Shown in pieces: positions 6,914-13,013 of a stretch of DNA of 13,013 nt. The first letter of the stretch is position 1. Every line of letters begins with the position of its first letter. Source of the DNA: JARIHD01 sp036392795 (lineage in GTDB: Bacteria; Patescibacteriota; Saccharimonadia; Saccharimonadales; UBA4665); the NCBI GenBank assembly GCA_036392795.1, contig DASVXH010000035.1, forward strand, positions 1 through 13,013, given 5' to 3'. The position numbers and the translations under genes are program-made. Under the pieces are notes generated by a model. That model was given only the letters and a program-made list of their open reading frames with translations, did no database searches and had not been told where the DNA came from.

Positions 6914-8350
6914 ATGCCTGAGCAACAATTTTCCAATTCATTTCAGGAGTACGAGTATCTTGTGGGCCGCGAAGCGGCTCTAGCCGAAGCCCATCCTGAC
7001 GCAGTCGATGAGAATATCGCCCAGGCGTTTGAGCAAGGTTTGGCGGTGATACGTCGGCGTATAAATGAAGTGAAGGCGGCGCCAGATTTTGTCGATGCAA
7101 TGTGGGCTAGTCTGGACACAAATGCCAGAGCACTGCTTCAGTTACGTCAGCTGGAGGGCATTTTACCCGAAGAGCAACTTGCGGCCCAGGCAGTACCCTA
7201 CGAACGAGCTGCGCTGAGCGGTCTCAGACTAGCGAGCGGATTACGCCTTGGAGCCGAAGGCATGGAGCGGCTGGAGCTATTGCGTGAAGAGATTGGCAGT
7301 CTTGTAATAAATCGTGAAGTTACCGCTACTCCCCCGGCAGTAACCCAAGGTTTGACCGAGACACTTACGGGCTCCCCGCCCCAAAAACTAGAAGAGACCG
7401 TCACGGCCGCCGAAACCATCCAGAGGGCTGAGCCTGCCGCTCAGCCGCCTAGGCCGATCGAACCTGCCCAACCTACCGGGGAGTCTCAGGCACCCTCTGA
7501 ATTATCACAGATTTCGATACCTGGATTTTCGCTCCGCGAGGCCTTGATTTTTGTAGATTTCTTAACTGTGATTGGCCCGGATTTGCGCGCCTACCAGCTT
7601 CATGTTTTGTCTGCCTCCGAACTAGACGAGCTTGCAAATGTGCTGGCCGCGCAGATCGATGCATCGGATGAACGAGCAGAGTATACAGAGCAAAACCGTT
7701 CCGACCTGCTAAAACGCATCATTGGCCAGTTGGAAGATGACGAATTTCTGCCGCGGCTCCTGGATATACCCGAAGACGATCCCCGCTTTGCGCTGGTTGT
7801 CTACGCCATGGATGTGTCCCCGGAAGCGCTGCGGAACTTTAAAGTTTCTGCTAGTCAGACTAGGGTGCAGAAGCGATTAGATCAGATTCGTCCTTTTGTG
7901 CCGGGCATGCCCAGTGACCCTGTTGTTATAGTACAAGAAGCCGCCGTGGCTCCGTCCGATCCTGATCCTGTGGCAGAGATGGTAGTCGCAAATCCCGAAG
8001 AAACAGTAGGCAAGGAGCTCCAGGCACTGTTTCGGCAGCGCGTTAATGAGTTGATTAAGCATGTGAAAGATATGGATCTACAAGGGGAAGAGGCTTATTC
8101 TGCTCAGCGCTTGGCTGCCGGACTAAGAGTGCCGACGACAAGGGCAATGAAAGCCATTGCTGCCGCCAGGCAACAAGGACAATCGCGGGAAGGAATCGGC
8201 GTGGACGCTCCTAAACTGACAGTTAAGCACTTTATTAAGCTCCTTTTGCGTGATGAGCCTCAGTTTGCTGAAATGTACAATCATGCCGGCCTCGCAGATC
8301 AAACGATAGCCAAGGTGCTTCGGGCGCAGGCTTCTAGGTCTGGTAAATAA
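6914..8350 (+). CDS. Unknown protein, two helical lobes and a Pro-rich linker; helicase partner
   Basis: A 478-residue soluble, acidic protein that I do not recognise. Residues about 1-130 are helical and rich in Ala, Glu, Leu and Arg. Residues about 137-200 are a low-complexity linker with Pro-rich stretches (AAQPPRPIEPAQPTGE). Residues 204-330 form a second helical domain (FSLREALIFVDFLTVIGPDL; SASELDELANVLAAQ). A further linker at 331-362 leads to a C-terminal domain (364-475) with a possible helix-turn-helix, SAQRLAAGLRVPTTRAMKAI (396-415). No signal peptide, membrane segment or catalytic motif is visible. It follows the helicase by 28 bp on the same strand with no promoter seen between, so it is probably cotranscribed and may act with it on DNA or RNA; that is inference. 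The ribosome site before ATG 6914 is poor, so translation may depend on ribosomes leaving the helicase gene. Its stop lies 4 bp from the stop of the convergent sigma-like gene. Confidence 0.8.
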   Translation: MPEQQFSNSFQEYEYLVGREAALAEAHPDAVDENIAQAFEQGLAVIRRRINEVKAAPDFVDAMWASLDTNARALLQLRQLEGILPEEQLAAQAVPYERAALSGLRLASGLRLGAEGMERLELLREEIGSLVINREVTATPPAVTQGLTETLTGSPPQKLEETVTAAETIQRAEPAAQPPRPIEPAQPTGESQAPSELSQISIPGFSLREALIFVDFLTVIGPDLRAYQLHVLSASELDELANVLAAQIDASDERAEYTEQNRSDLLKRIIGQLEDDEFLPRLLDIPEDDPRFALVVYAMDVSPEALRNFKVSASQTRVQKRLDQIRPFVPGMPSDPVVIVQEAAVAPSDPDPVAEMVVANPEETVGKELQALFRQRVNELIKHVKDMDLQGEEAYSAQRLAAGLRVPTTRAMKAIAAARQQGQSREGIGVDAPKLTVKHFIKLLLRDEPQFAEMYNHAGLADQTIAKVLRAQASRSGK

Positions 8351-8354
8351 ACAG

Positions 8355-9824
8355 TTAATCTTCCAGGGCTTTGTGCCCTTCGTTTTTGTGTGATTGTAGG
8401 GCCGCGAGCGCTCGATTATTCAGCTCGTCCAGGGTTAATTCACCCAAAAGTCTTTTTGATGTTGGTCCGCTTTTTCGCTCAAAAGGCTGGTAGGAGGATT
8501 TTAGGGGCTGGCCGGTTGCCAGATACCATTCCTGGGCCAGACGAATTGAGTCCGATAGTGTCCAATCCATTCCGCCTCTTCCGGCCCTCCCTTTGTAATC
8601 GGGAGCGATGTAGCCCTGCTCCTCTGACACATCGCCTTCATTTTGGGCAAGGGATATTAAAAATAAGCCTTCGCTGTCCAGTTTTTGCCGCCGGTATTTA
8701 GATAGTTTTGCCGCCGTGATTAGGATACTAAAGCCTTGCGGCGGCGCCAGATCGCCTACGAGTGTAGGTGTATCTATGGCGACGTTCCGCCGATTTTTTC
8801 CAAGTATCGGCTTTAGGTGTGCTTCCAGTTCGTCCAGGCGTTCGCCGTCATCCCACGCAATGGCGACGCTCATTTCGCTGCTGGGGTTAGTTTCTAAGTA
8901 GTCATTAATTAATAAAGCCGCAACGGTCCACTGGCCGATATATTCGGGAATACGCACGGTAATTTCTGACTCGCCTCTTTCCCGATACTCGCGAATATAG
9001 TCGATGGCGTCAGTTCGCAGGCGGGCTAATTGCGATTTTTTTTGCGCGGAAATCTCCTGACTATTGACCTCTTTGGTTTTGAAGGCCCCACCGGACCCGA
9101 TTTTTCTGATCAAGGCAGGTGGTAGTGAAATGCCGCCCGACCGGTGCAATTGTGCTATGGCACTGCGGGCAGCGGCCATGGCCCGGTATCTACGTATGCG
9201 GAGGGCACCGTCCATTGGCTGGTCTAACTCTTTGGATGTCTGGATGAGTACTTCCTTTTGATTGTGGGTTAACTGGCCCAGGACGGTCGTTATGATTTCT
9301 TCGACATTCGATTCGTCCGCCTCATCGTAAAGCGGGTAGAGAGCGGCCATCATGGCATCCTTTTGCTCGCTCGTGTCGTTATCCATATAGTGCGTTTGAC
9401 TTTCCTCCGCCCTCCGCCGATAAGCGTCAATAGCTTTTCGCCGGAGGATGGTAAGCATCAGTTCTTCGCCGGAGCGGTCATAGGCGACAAGTCCGTTTCT
9501 GTTCGTCTGTAAAAAAGCGGCGTACGTGTCCTGCAATAGATCGTCACTGCCCGAGTGACGATCCTGGCGGAGTTTGTTCCGTGCAACGTTGGCCAAAAAT
9601 CGTCCATGAGTTTCCACGATGTCTTCCAGAAAGACTGCAACTTCATGAGGGACGGCATTCAATTTGCTGTCGCCTGAGTCGTGGGTGTCTATTTCGGCCG
9701 TGGCTTCGGATTGAGGGGGCGATAAATTATCGTCTCTCCCTTGAGGTGGGATTGACGGTTCAATTAATTTTTCTGTCTGTTCTGAGAGCGGGGTTATAGG
9801 AAATTCCCCAGATCGTCCGGTCAC
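8355..9824 (-). CDS. Sigma-70-like protein (regions 2 and 4) with long unknown C-terminal extension
   Basis: A 489-residue protein. Residues 1-60 are a polar, Pro/Glu-rich tail. Residues about 66-140 match sigma region 2 of ECF-type factors: SDDLLQDTYAAFLQ (93-106) corresponds to the core-binding D-L-x-Q-(D/E)-T helix, and LMLTILRRKAIDAYRRRAE (122-140) to the region 2.3/2.4 segment that melts and reads the -10. Residues about 172-226 resemble a degenerate region 4: LGQLTHNQKEVLIQ (182-195) is the usual LP..qR.vl opening, then RIRRYRAMAAARSAIAQL ends like the recognition helix. Residues 230-489 match no family I know; they contain alternating strands and helices (SEITVRIPEYIGQWTVAALL, EMSVAIAWDDGERLDEL, FSILITAAKL), a Gly/Arg patch (KGRAGRGG, 411-418) and a helical end. 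It could be an alternative sigma factor with a built-in sensor or anti-sigma domain, or a sigma-derived DNA-binding protein. The start is GTG at 9822-9824, with AGGA upstream. It lies downstream of the 561-residue gene on the same strand. Confidence 0.75.
   Translation of the reverse strand: MTGRSGEFPITPLSEQTEKLIEPSIPPQGRDDNLSPPQSEATAEIDTHDSGDSKLNAVPHEVAVFLEDIVETHGRFLANVARNKLRQDRHSGSDDLLQDTYAAFLQTNRNGLVAYDRSGEELMLTILRRKAIDAYRRRAEESQTHYMDNDTSEQKDAMMAALYPLYDEADESNVEEIITTVLGQLTHNQKEVLIQTSKELDQPMDGALRIRRYRAMAAARSAIAQLHRSGGISLPPALIRKIGSGGAFKTKEVNSQEISAQKKSQLARLRTDAIDYIREYRERGESEITVRIPEYIGQWTVAALLINDYLETNPSSEMSVAIAWDDGERLDELEAHLKPILGKNRRNVAIDTPTLVGDLAPPQGFSILITAAKLSKYRRQKLDSEGLFLISLAQNEGDVSEEQGYIAPDYKGRAGRGGMDWTLSDSIRLAQEWYLATGQPLKSSYQPFERKSGPTSKRLLGELTLDELNNRALAALQSHKNEGHKALED
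8365..8387 (+). terminator. Weak intrinsic terminator candidate for the helicase operon
   Basis: AGGGC (8365-8369), TTTGT and GCCCT (8375-8379) make a 5-bp GC-rich hairpin, followed by TCGTTTTTG. It begins 14 bp after the + strand stop and lies inside the last codons of the convergent minus-strand gene. The short stem makes it marginal. Confidence 0.35.
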
Positions 9825-9852
9825 GCCTAGTCCTGAAGTAAGTTAAAAGCAG

Positions 9853-9882
9853 ATAGTACCATTAGGTCATATCACCCGGCAA
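9853..9882 (-). promoter_or_regulatory. Promoter of the sigma-like gene
   Basis: On the minus strand TTGCCG (plus 9877-9882) and TACTAT (plus 9853-9858) are 18 bp apart. Transcription would start near 9846, giving a leader of about 22 bases before GTG 9824. The -35 is the same as that of the helicase promoter. Confidence 0.45.
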
Positions 9883-9887
9883 CCATA

Positions 9888-9958
9888 TGCGCAAAAAAAA
9901 CTACAGAAAACGAGCTCTTTCGAAGGGAGACTAGGCCTACTCTATTTGTTTTTGCGCA
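9888..9958. repeat. 71-bp element with 13-bp terminal inverted repeats
   Basis: TGCGCAAAAA (9888-9897) and TTTTTGCGCA (9949-9958) are perfect 10-bp complements; the match continues to 13 bp with one mismatch. Inside lie a near-palindrome AGACTAGGCCTACTCT (9928-9943) and a plus-strand hairpin CTCTTT-CGA-AGGGAG (9915-9929, with G-U pairs). The element fills most of the 150-bp gap between the two minus-strand genes. Its inner end is 5 bp upstream of the -35 of the sigma-like gene. It could be a paired activator/operator site, a structured RNA, or a small MITE-like insertion. On the minus strand it also ends in a T8 run (9893-9900) that could help terminate the upstream gene. Confidence 0.5.
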
Positions 9959-9974
9959 CGTCCTGCGGCAAGTG

Positions 9975-11660
9975 TTAAGAAGCGGGACTGTCTAGGTGGA
10001 GGTCGCTGAGAGCGGCGTCAATCAATTTTTTTTGGTACGGGCCAAAACCGTAAAGTACTTTTGGTGAAAGAGTGAATTTCACATGTATGTTTGCAAGCAA
10101 TTGGTTTAGAGAAAAGTCTTTCATCTGTTTCAGCTGTTTGAGGGAATCGGTTTGCAGGCAATGGCCAATTTCAGCAGCGTAGTCGACGGTGGTGGTGTGT
10201 TCGGCTGAAGCGTAAGCGTGCAGACGTTTTAATGTGCCCCATTGTTCACTGGTAATTGCTACAATGGCCGCTTTTTCTTGGTCTTCAAACCCATGCCGGT
10301 GCAGTTCGTTATGAAGTGTCAGGGCTGCTTGGTGTTCGGGGCGTATGTTCTTGGGATTTCTAGGGACGCGTGGTTTTTTGCCGGTCACAACATCGGTCAA
10401 GGGCTGCACATCTCGTAGTACGGTATCCAAGTGTTGTGTAAGTAGTTCGCCTATAGTCCGCCGAGCTGCTTCGATAGATTGTGCACGGGTGGGCGTTCCC
10501 ATTTTTGCCTGGAGGTCTTCCACGAGCTGTTCATAATTCCACTGCCACCAGGACCCTGGTTCAAGGGATTGTGTAAAGGCCTTTAGTTCTGCACGAAGCG
10601 GAGCGAGGCGCTGTTCCAGGTCCAAAAGACCAAGGGACATTAAGACCAACGGATTGGCTTGGTAGCGGTCGATCAGATTATACGGGAATGTGGATGTGTC
10701 CCCGGCAACGGCCTTGATGGAACTAAAAAGGGATGCTTCGGCGTCGTAAAGAATACGCAGGGCCGCTTGGTTGAGTTCGCCTAAGTAGGTTTGAGCCTGC
10801 TTTTTATGCTCTTGCTTGCAGAGCAGTATTAATTGTTCTTGGACTTGCAATGGACTAGGATTCCCACCTAAAAGTTTAATGGCCGTCTGATACTGTGCAG
10901 ATGACTCGCTTAGTGGGCGACGCGCAAAGGCGTGACCCTGGATGTCGACCTTTTGAGTATCCATGCCCATTAGATTAAAGACCTCTACAAGCTTGCTGCT
11001 GCTGGTTTTGGACTCTAATCGTTCAAGGCAGGAAAATACTCTTTCGGCAGACAGATATTCCAAAAGCGCGCAGCCCGTCATGTCAACTGGTGATGTAGCA
11101 ACACAGCGATCATGAATCCTCTGCAGCAGCTCTCTTTTGAGGGCTATATTATCCGCATTGTCATACTGTAGGAATAGCTCTTCTATGGACCGATTGGCGT
11201 CCGTGAGCTTGTGTTGTTTAAGGGCTTTCACATGTTCAATATCTTCATCAATAGCCTCAGGCGAGAGGGGTACAAATGCATGGTTGTACTTACGATACAG
11301 GTCAATGACAATTTTTGAATTCGTTGTGAGTTGCGTAGGGGTGTGGGGGCCTAATTGTAGAAGTGCCCATGCAGTGTAGGCGGTGTTCACTTCTTCATCA
11401 ATCTGTCCTTGAAAGGGGTCGTTGTGTATACGTCGTCCGAGATTGCCCTGTATAATAACTTCTCTGCTGGCTGTTAGTTTGATTTCACTGAGGTCCTGGC
11501 GAGTCGCTTCCAAGCGGGCGCCTAAACTAAGCAGGTGGTCCAATGAGGCTTGACCCACTAGCTCTATCGTTTCCTGCGAAAAAGGATGGGGCGGTTCTGG
11601 GGGCAAAGTTTCTGGAAGTTGTGGCGCTCCGCTCAGAGGTCGGTTTTCATATGTCATCAT
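9975..11660 (-). CDS. Unknown all-helical 561-residue protein
   Basis: I do not recognise this protein. Residues 1-26 are a Pro-rich polar tail (PETLPPEPPHP). Nearly all the rest looks alpha-helical, with amphipathic helices such as ASLDHLLSLGARLEATRQDL (39-58), IEHVKALKQHKLTDANRSIE (141-160) and a leucine-rich LVLMSLGLLDLEQRLAPLRA (338-357). A basic, probably flexible patch, GKKPRVPRNPKNIRP (427-441), could bind nucleic acid or a partner. The last part (507-553) is again helical. No signal peptide, membrane segment, Walker motif or metal-binding cluster is seen; the four cysteines (187, 197, 211, 281) are scattered. The start is one of two tandem ATGs at 11655-11660, with AGG about 8 bases upstream and AAAAAAGG directly before. 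It lies upstream of the sigma-like gene on the same strand with a 150-bp gap, and divergent from aspS. A partner or scaffold of the sigma-like protein is possible but unproven. Confidence 0.75.
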   Translation of the reverse strand: MMTYENRPLSGAPQLPETLPPEPPHPFSQETIELVGQASLDHLLSLGARLEATRQDLSEIKLTASREVIIQGNLGRRIHNDPFQGQIDEEVNTAYTAWALLQLGPHTPTQLTTNSKIVIDLYRKYNHAFVPLSPEAIDEDIEHVKALKQHKLTDANRSIEELFLQYDNADNIALKRELLQRIHDRCVATSPVDMTGCALLEYLSAERVFSCLERLESKTSSSKLVEVFNLMGMDTQKVDIQGHAFARRPLSESSAQYQTAIKLLGGNPSPLQVQEQLILLCKQEHKKQAQTYLGELNQAALRILYDAEASLFSSIKAVAGDTSTFPYNLIDRYQANPLVLMSLGLLDLEQRLAPLRAELKAFTQSLEPGSWWQWNYEQLVEDLQAKMGTPTRAQSIEAARRTIGELLTQHLDTVLRDVQPLTDVVTGKKPRVPRNPKNIRPEHQAALTLHNELHRHGFEDQEKAAIVAITSEQWGTLKRLHAYASAEHTTTVDYAAEIGHCLQTDSLKQLKQMKDFSLNQLLANIHVKFTLSPKVLYGFGPYQKKLIDAALSDLHLDSPAS

Positions 11661-11822
11661 CCTTTTTTACCTGCTTTTCGTGGGCATGACAAGTAATTTT
11701 GTCACGCTCATCTTTTACTTCTTAAACTACCTACCGCCACTGGCCGTACTGAGGTATAATGGGAGTAACTCGGCTCGGCCGATTATTTAAATTTGCAAGC
11801 AAACGTAAAGAAAGAAAGACGT
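11661..11822. promoter_or_regulatory. Divergent region upstream of aspS with TATAAT box and TGACAA palindrome
   Basis: A consensus TATAAT (11755-11760) on the + strand, with no good -35 at 16-18 bp, is the likely -10 of aspS; the leader would be about 56 bases. The early leader can form a small TCGGC-TCG-GCCGA hairpin and then an AT-rich stretch. Nearer the minus-strand gene, TGACAA (11687-11692) and TTGTCA (11699-11704) form a perfect 6-bp inverted repeat with a 6-bp spacer, extended by a GC/GC pair beyond one mismatch. This fits a repressor or activator dimer site. No clear promoter for the 561-residue gene was found. Confidence 0.5.
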
Positions 11823-13013
11823 ATGAGCAGAATTTGGGCGACAGAAACAGTTGAACGCATCGACGAAACGGTGGAGGTTAAGGGCTGGGTAATGTCGCGT
11901 CGTGATCATGGCAAGTTGATTTTTATCGATTTGCGCGATCGCAGCGGTCTGCTGCAGGTTGTCTTTAAAGACGGCGCTGGTGCCGAAGGCCTATTCGATA
12001 AAGCCGCAACGCTACGCAGCGAATTCGTGATTGCTATTCGGGGCAAGATTCAAAAACGCGGCGAACGCCAAGTAAACCCCGACCTGCCTACGGGCACGGT
12101 CGAAATGGTGGCCGAACATTTGGAGATTTTGGCCGAGGCTGAAACACCTGTCTTTGAAATCGAAAAAGCTGCGGAAGTTGGCGAAGAACTGCGTATGCAG
12201 TATCGATATTTGGACCTTCGCTCCGACCGCATGCGCAACAACCTGGAAAAGCGTCATCAGATTATCCAAATCATTCGTAATTACCTGGACGGTGAAAAAT
12301 TTTGGGAAGTCGAAACGCCCCACCTTACCAAAGGTACACCCGAAGGCGCTCGCGAGTACATTATTCCTGCCCGCTTGAACCCCGGAAGCTATTATGTGTT
12401 GCCGCAGTCACCCCAACAGTTCAAGCAGCTTTTGATGGTCGGTGGCGTGGAGCGCTATTTCCAAATTGCCCGCTGTTTCCGCGACGAAGACACGCGCGGC
12501 GACCGCCAAGCCGAATTCACTCAGATGGACATGGAAATGAGCTTTGTCGAACGCGAAGACGTGATGGCTGTGAACGAAGCCTTGCTTATCAAGATTGTCG
12601 AAACACTGTATCCCGAAAAACACATTCAAACAGTGCCATTCCCGCGTATCTCCTACAAAGAAGCGATGGAAAAGTACGGTAGCGACCGTCCTGACCTGCG
12701 CGAAGACAAGGCCGATCCCAATCTATTGGCGTTCTGTTGGGTGGTCGACTTTCCTTTCTTTGAAAAAGCCAACAAAGACGAACACCACGGCGCCGTCGGC
12801 GAGTGGACGTTTACGCACAATCCCTTCAGCGCGGCAATTCCCGAACATCGTGAATGGCTGCAGAACAAGCAGAATATTGGCGACATTCTGACCACCCAGT
12901 ACGACATTGTACTGAACGGCTACGAAATCGGTGGCGGGAGCATCCGTAACCATAGGCCCGAAGATCTGCGCAAAGTACTGGAAATTATCGGTCACAAGCC
13001 CGAAAGTATTGAC
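11823..13013 (+). CDS. aspS: Aspartyl-tRNA synthetase, 3' end cut by window
   Basis: The first 397 residues of a class II synthetase that charges tRNA with aspartate. Residues about 1-105 are the OB-fold anticodon-binding domain (VEVKGWVMSRRDHGKLIFID). The catalytic core follows: motif 1 around 153-170, the PEGAREYI loop (173-180), QSPQQFKQLLM (195-205), and motif 2 FRDED (219-223) with RQAEFTQMDMEMSF. The bacterial order is clear, but YGSDRPDLR (285-293) passes within 12 residues into FCWVVDFPFFE (304-314). In bacterial AspRS these two blocks flank the inserted GAD domain of roughly 120 residues, so that domain is absent; the frame is continuous and unbroken. His29, aligned with Pseudomonas aeruginosa His31, is typical of non-discriminating enzymes, whereas Arg82 replaces the Gly82 that goes with it and resembles the Lys of discriminating ones. 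Motif 3 lies beyond the window. The ribosome site is A/G-rich without a clear GGAG. Confidence 0.95.
   Translation, partial: MSRIWATETVERIDETVEVKGWVMSRRDHGKLIFIDLRDRSGLLQVVFKDGAGAEGLFDKAATLRSEFVIAIRGKIQKRGERQVNPDLPTGTVEMVAEHLEILAEAETPVFEIEKAAEVGEELRMQYRYLDLRSDRMRNNLEKRHQIIQIIRNYLDGEKFWEVETPHLTKGTPEGAREYIIPARLNPGSYYVLPQSPQQFKQLLMVGGVERYFQIARCFRDEDTRGDRQAEFTQMDMEMSFVEREDVMAVNEALLIKIVETLYPEKHIQTVPFPRISYKEAMEKYGSDRPDLREDKADPNLLAFCWVVDFPFFEKANKDEHHGAVGEWTFTHNPFSAAIPEHREWLQNKQNIGDILTTQYDIVLNGYEIGGGSIRNHRPEDLRKVLEIIGHKPESID

Noticed and set aside
6889..6921. A 10-codon reading frame starting ATGGATCCGATG between the helicase and the 478-residue gene, overlapping the latter's start.
   Set aside because: Too short to support as a peptide. 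It may help reinitiation, but nothing shows that it is translated.
4657..8350. Helicase pair as a known type III restriction or named anti-phage system.
   Set aside because: No methyltransferase, nuclease or other signature partner is visible; resemblance is limited to helicase motifs.
9888..9958. The element as a simple intrinsic terminator of the 561-residue gene.
   Set aside because: The minus-strand T8 run is not directly preceded by a stable GC-rich hairpin; the plus-strand hairpin relies on G-U pairs that become C-A mismatches on the minus strand.
12595..12907. Overlapping frames on both strands inside aspS around the missing GAD domain, considered as evidence of a frameshift.
   Set aside because: The aspS frame is continuous and conserved sequence is present on both sides of the junction, so a deletion rather than a frameshift explains it.
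1..13013. CRISPR array, tRNA/rRNA genes, insertion sequences or phage genes.
   Set aside because: No direct-repeat arrays, cloverleaf-like sequences, transposase motifs or phage structural genes were seen when reading both strands.

Overview
The window looks like a chromosomal segment of a Patescibacteria/CPR bacterium, most likely Candidatus Saccharibacteria (TM7). This is an inference from protein style, not from a marker search. The evidence is a DUF4082 + fibronectin III surface protein whose membrane segment ends in an ARAAT-type export signal, weak or absent Shine-Dalgarno sites before several genes, and a bacterial-type AspRS with an unusually compact body. TGA ends at least one good gene (position 2730), and every long gene reads through under the standard bacterial code. 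That argues against the CPR lineages that read TGA as glycine.

Layout. 1-153: the last 50 codons of a membrane protein. 158-1942 (-): an exported modular glycosidase that meets the membrane gene tail to tail; a small hairpin pairs the two stop codons. 2062-3919 (+): an AraC-type regulator followed by an EHN-type epoxide hydrolase, a small regulator/enzyme operon unusual for a reduced genome. 3939-4598 (-): a lipoprotein zinc metallopeptidase, separated from the hydrolase by a perfect 10-bp hairpin. 4657-8350 (+): a 742-residue superfamily II helicase with C-terminal helix-turn-helix segments, then a 478-residue protein I do not recognise. 8355-9824 (-): a sigma-70-like protein (regions 2 and 4) carrying a long unrecognised C-terminal extension. 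9975-11660 (-): a helical 561-residue protein of unknown family. 11823-13013 (+): the first 397 codons of aspS, cut by the window edge.

How the genes may fit together. The central block (4657-11660) is two pairs of genes on opposite strands that converge with 4 bp between the stops of the inner genes: helicase + unknown on +, unknown + sigma-like fusion on -. Both the helicase and the sigma-like gene have candidate promoters with the same -35 hexamer, TTGCCG. A 71-bp element bounded by TGCGCAAAAA / TTTTTGCGCA sits just upstream of the sigma-like gene's promoter. This block is the best candidate for an undescribed system. Nothing in the sequence proves that the four genes act together, and no nuclease, integrase or other defence or mobile signature was seen. 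The outer genes look like ordinary accessory and surface functions plus a housekeeping synthetase.

There is no gene-free stretch over 300 bp. The larger gaps (119, 162 and 150 bp) are described as regulatory features. No tRNA, rRNA, CRISPR array or insertion sequence was seen.
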